The position numbers and the translations under genes are program-made. Below are positions 5,916 to 6,060 of a stretch of DNA of 6,060 nucleotides, piece by piece. The stretch's first letter is position 1. Each line of letters opens with the position of its first letter. The notes under the pieces were generated by a model. It had not been told where the DNA came from. It searched no databases and saw only the letters and a list, made by a program, of their open reading frames with translations. The stretch comes from Syntrophomonadaceae bacterium (lineage in GTDB: Bacteria > Bacillota > Dethiobacteria > DTU022), in assembly GCA_007136055.1 (NCBI GenBank), contig SLHT01000017.1, positions 1 through 6,060 on the forward strand, read 5' to 3'.

Positions 5916-6059
5916 TTAACTGCTTGCAGACCCGTGTGTTTCATACATGTAATCTCTCGTCAGGGGAAGCTGGTTGTTCAAACCTTTGCTGAAAAGAAAC
6001 TGGTGAATATCCAGCCCGCTGTGGCGAAAAGATGATGAGCATCCAACCAGGAACAACCG
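5916..6059 (-). CDS. 3' end of an unrecognised gene (partial, possible)
   Basis: A - strand frame is open from the right edge for 47 codons and stops with TAA at 5918-5916, shortly before the terminator. The visible C-terminal part is moderately polar, contains GLDIHQFLFSKGLNNQ, and ends in YETHGSASS; I do not recognise a family. A second - strand frame is also open from the edge and stops at 5943-5941, so the reading frame is not certain. The case for a gene rests on the terminator that follows. It is cut off by the window and no start is visible. Confidence 0.3.
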   Translation of the reverse strand, partial: RLFLVGCSSSFRHSGLDIHQFLFSKGLNNQLPLTRDYMYETHGSASS

Positions 6060-6060
6060 C

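Larger units (their letters stand above)
5741..6060. other. Region upstream of the sugar operon without a complete gene
   Basis: This 320-base stretch holds, from right to left, the open 3' end of a - strand frame, the terminator, about 55 bases of AT-rich sequence, and the possible leader peptide. The operon promoter should lie at about 5797-5855 on the - strand. TATATT near 5826-5831 is the best -10 candidate, but no matching -35 box is present and no clear operator palindrome is visible beyond the 6-base GTTAAC near 5836-5841. Confidence 0.5.

Noticed and set aside
5898..6035. 45-codon + strand frame starting with ATG at 5898
   Set aside because: It has no ribosome binding site, lies exactly antisense to the - strand frame that is followed by a terminator, and has no recognisable product.
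1..6060. CRISPR array, tRNA or rRNA gene, insertion sequence or phage attachment site
   Set aside because: I found no regularly spaced repeats, cloverleaf-like segments, transposase motifs or flanking inverted repeats anywhere in the window.

Overview
The window looks like a chromosomal piece of a Firmicute, probably an anaerobic clostridial lineage. The evidence is mixed-GC coding sequence, strong GGAGG/GAGGTGATC-type ribosome binding sites, GTG and TTG start codons, and protein matches (HisC, short YlbH-type RsmD, GH4 alpha-galactosidase) that read most like Firmicute forms. The lineage is an inference; there is no rRNA or other marker here to settle it.

Layout, left to right: (1) hisC, histidinol-phosphate aminotransferase, + strand, from the left edge to 1125. 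(2) A 150-base spacer, then rsmD, the 16S rRNA guanine-N2 methyltransferase, on the - strand (1276-1821), convergent with hisC. (3) A 127-base divergent promoter region (1822-1948). (4) galK, galactokinase, + strand (1949-3082). (5) A GH4 NAD/Mn-type alpha-galactosidase (melA-like) on the - strand (3044-4333), whose 3' end overlaps that of galK by 39 bases. (6) A GPH-family sugar:cation symporter (melB-like) on the - strand (4358-5740), 24 bases upstream of the galactosidase and forming an operon with it. (7) A 320-base region (5741-6060) holding a possible 19-codon leader peptide whose stop overlaps the symporter's TTG start, a well-formed intrinsic terminator on the - strand, and an open 3' end of an unrecognised - strand frame running off the right edge.

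Functionally, the right two-thirds is an alpha-galactoside (melibiose/raffinose-type) utilisation locus. The symporter imports the sugar, the GH4 enzyme releases galactose in the cytoplasm, and GalK phosphorylates it to galactose-1-phosphate. The galT and galE steps and any regulator are not in the window. The left third is unrelated housekeeping (histidine biosynthesis, ribosome modification).

The gene content is ordinary and I see no novel system. The points worth a second look are small-scale: a perfect 19-base palindrome spanning the galK stop codon inside the galK/melA overlap, altered C-termini of both proteins there, the possible coupled leader peptide before the symporter, and a terminator whose stem is complete only when read on the - strand.
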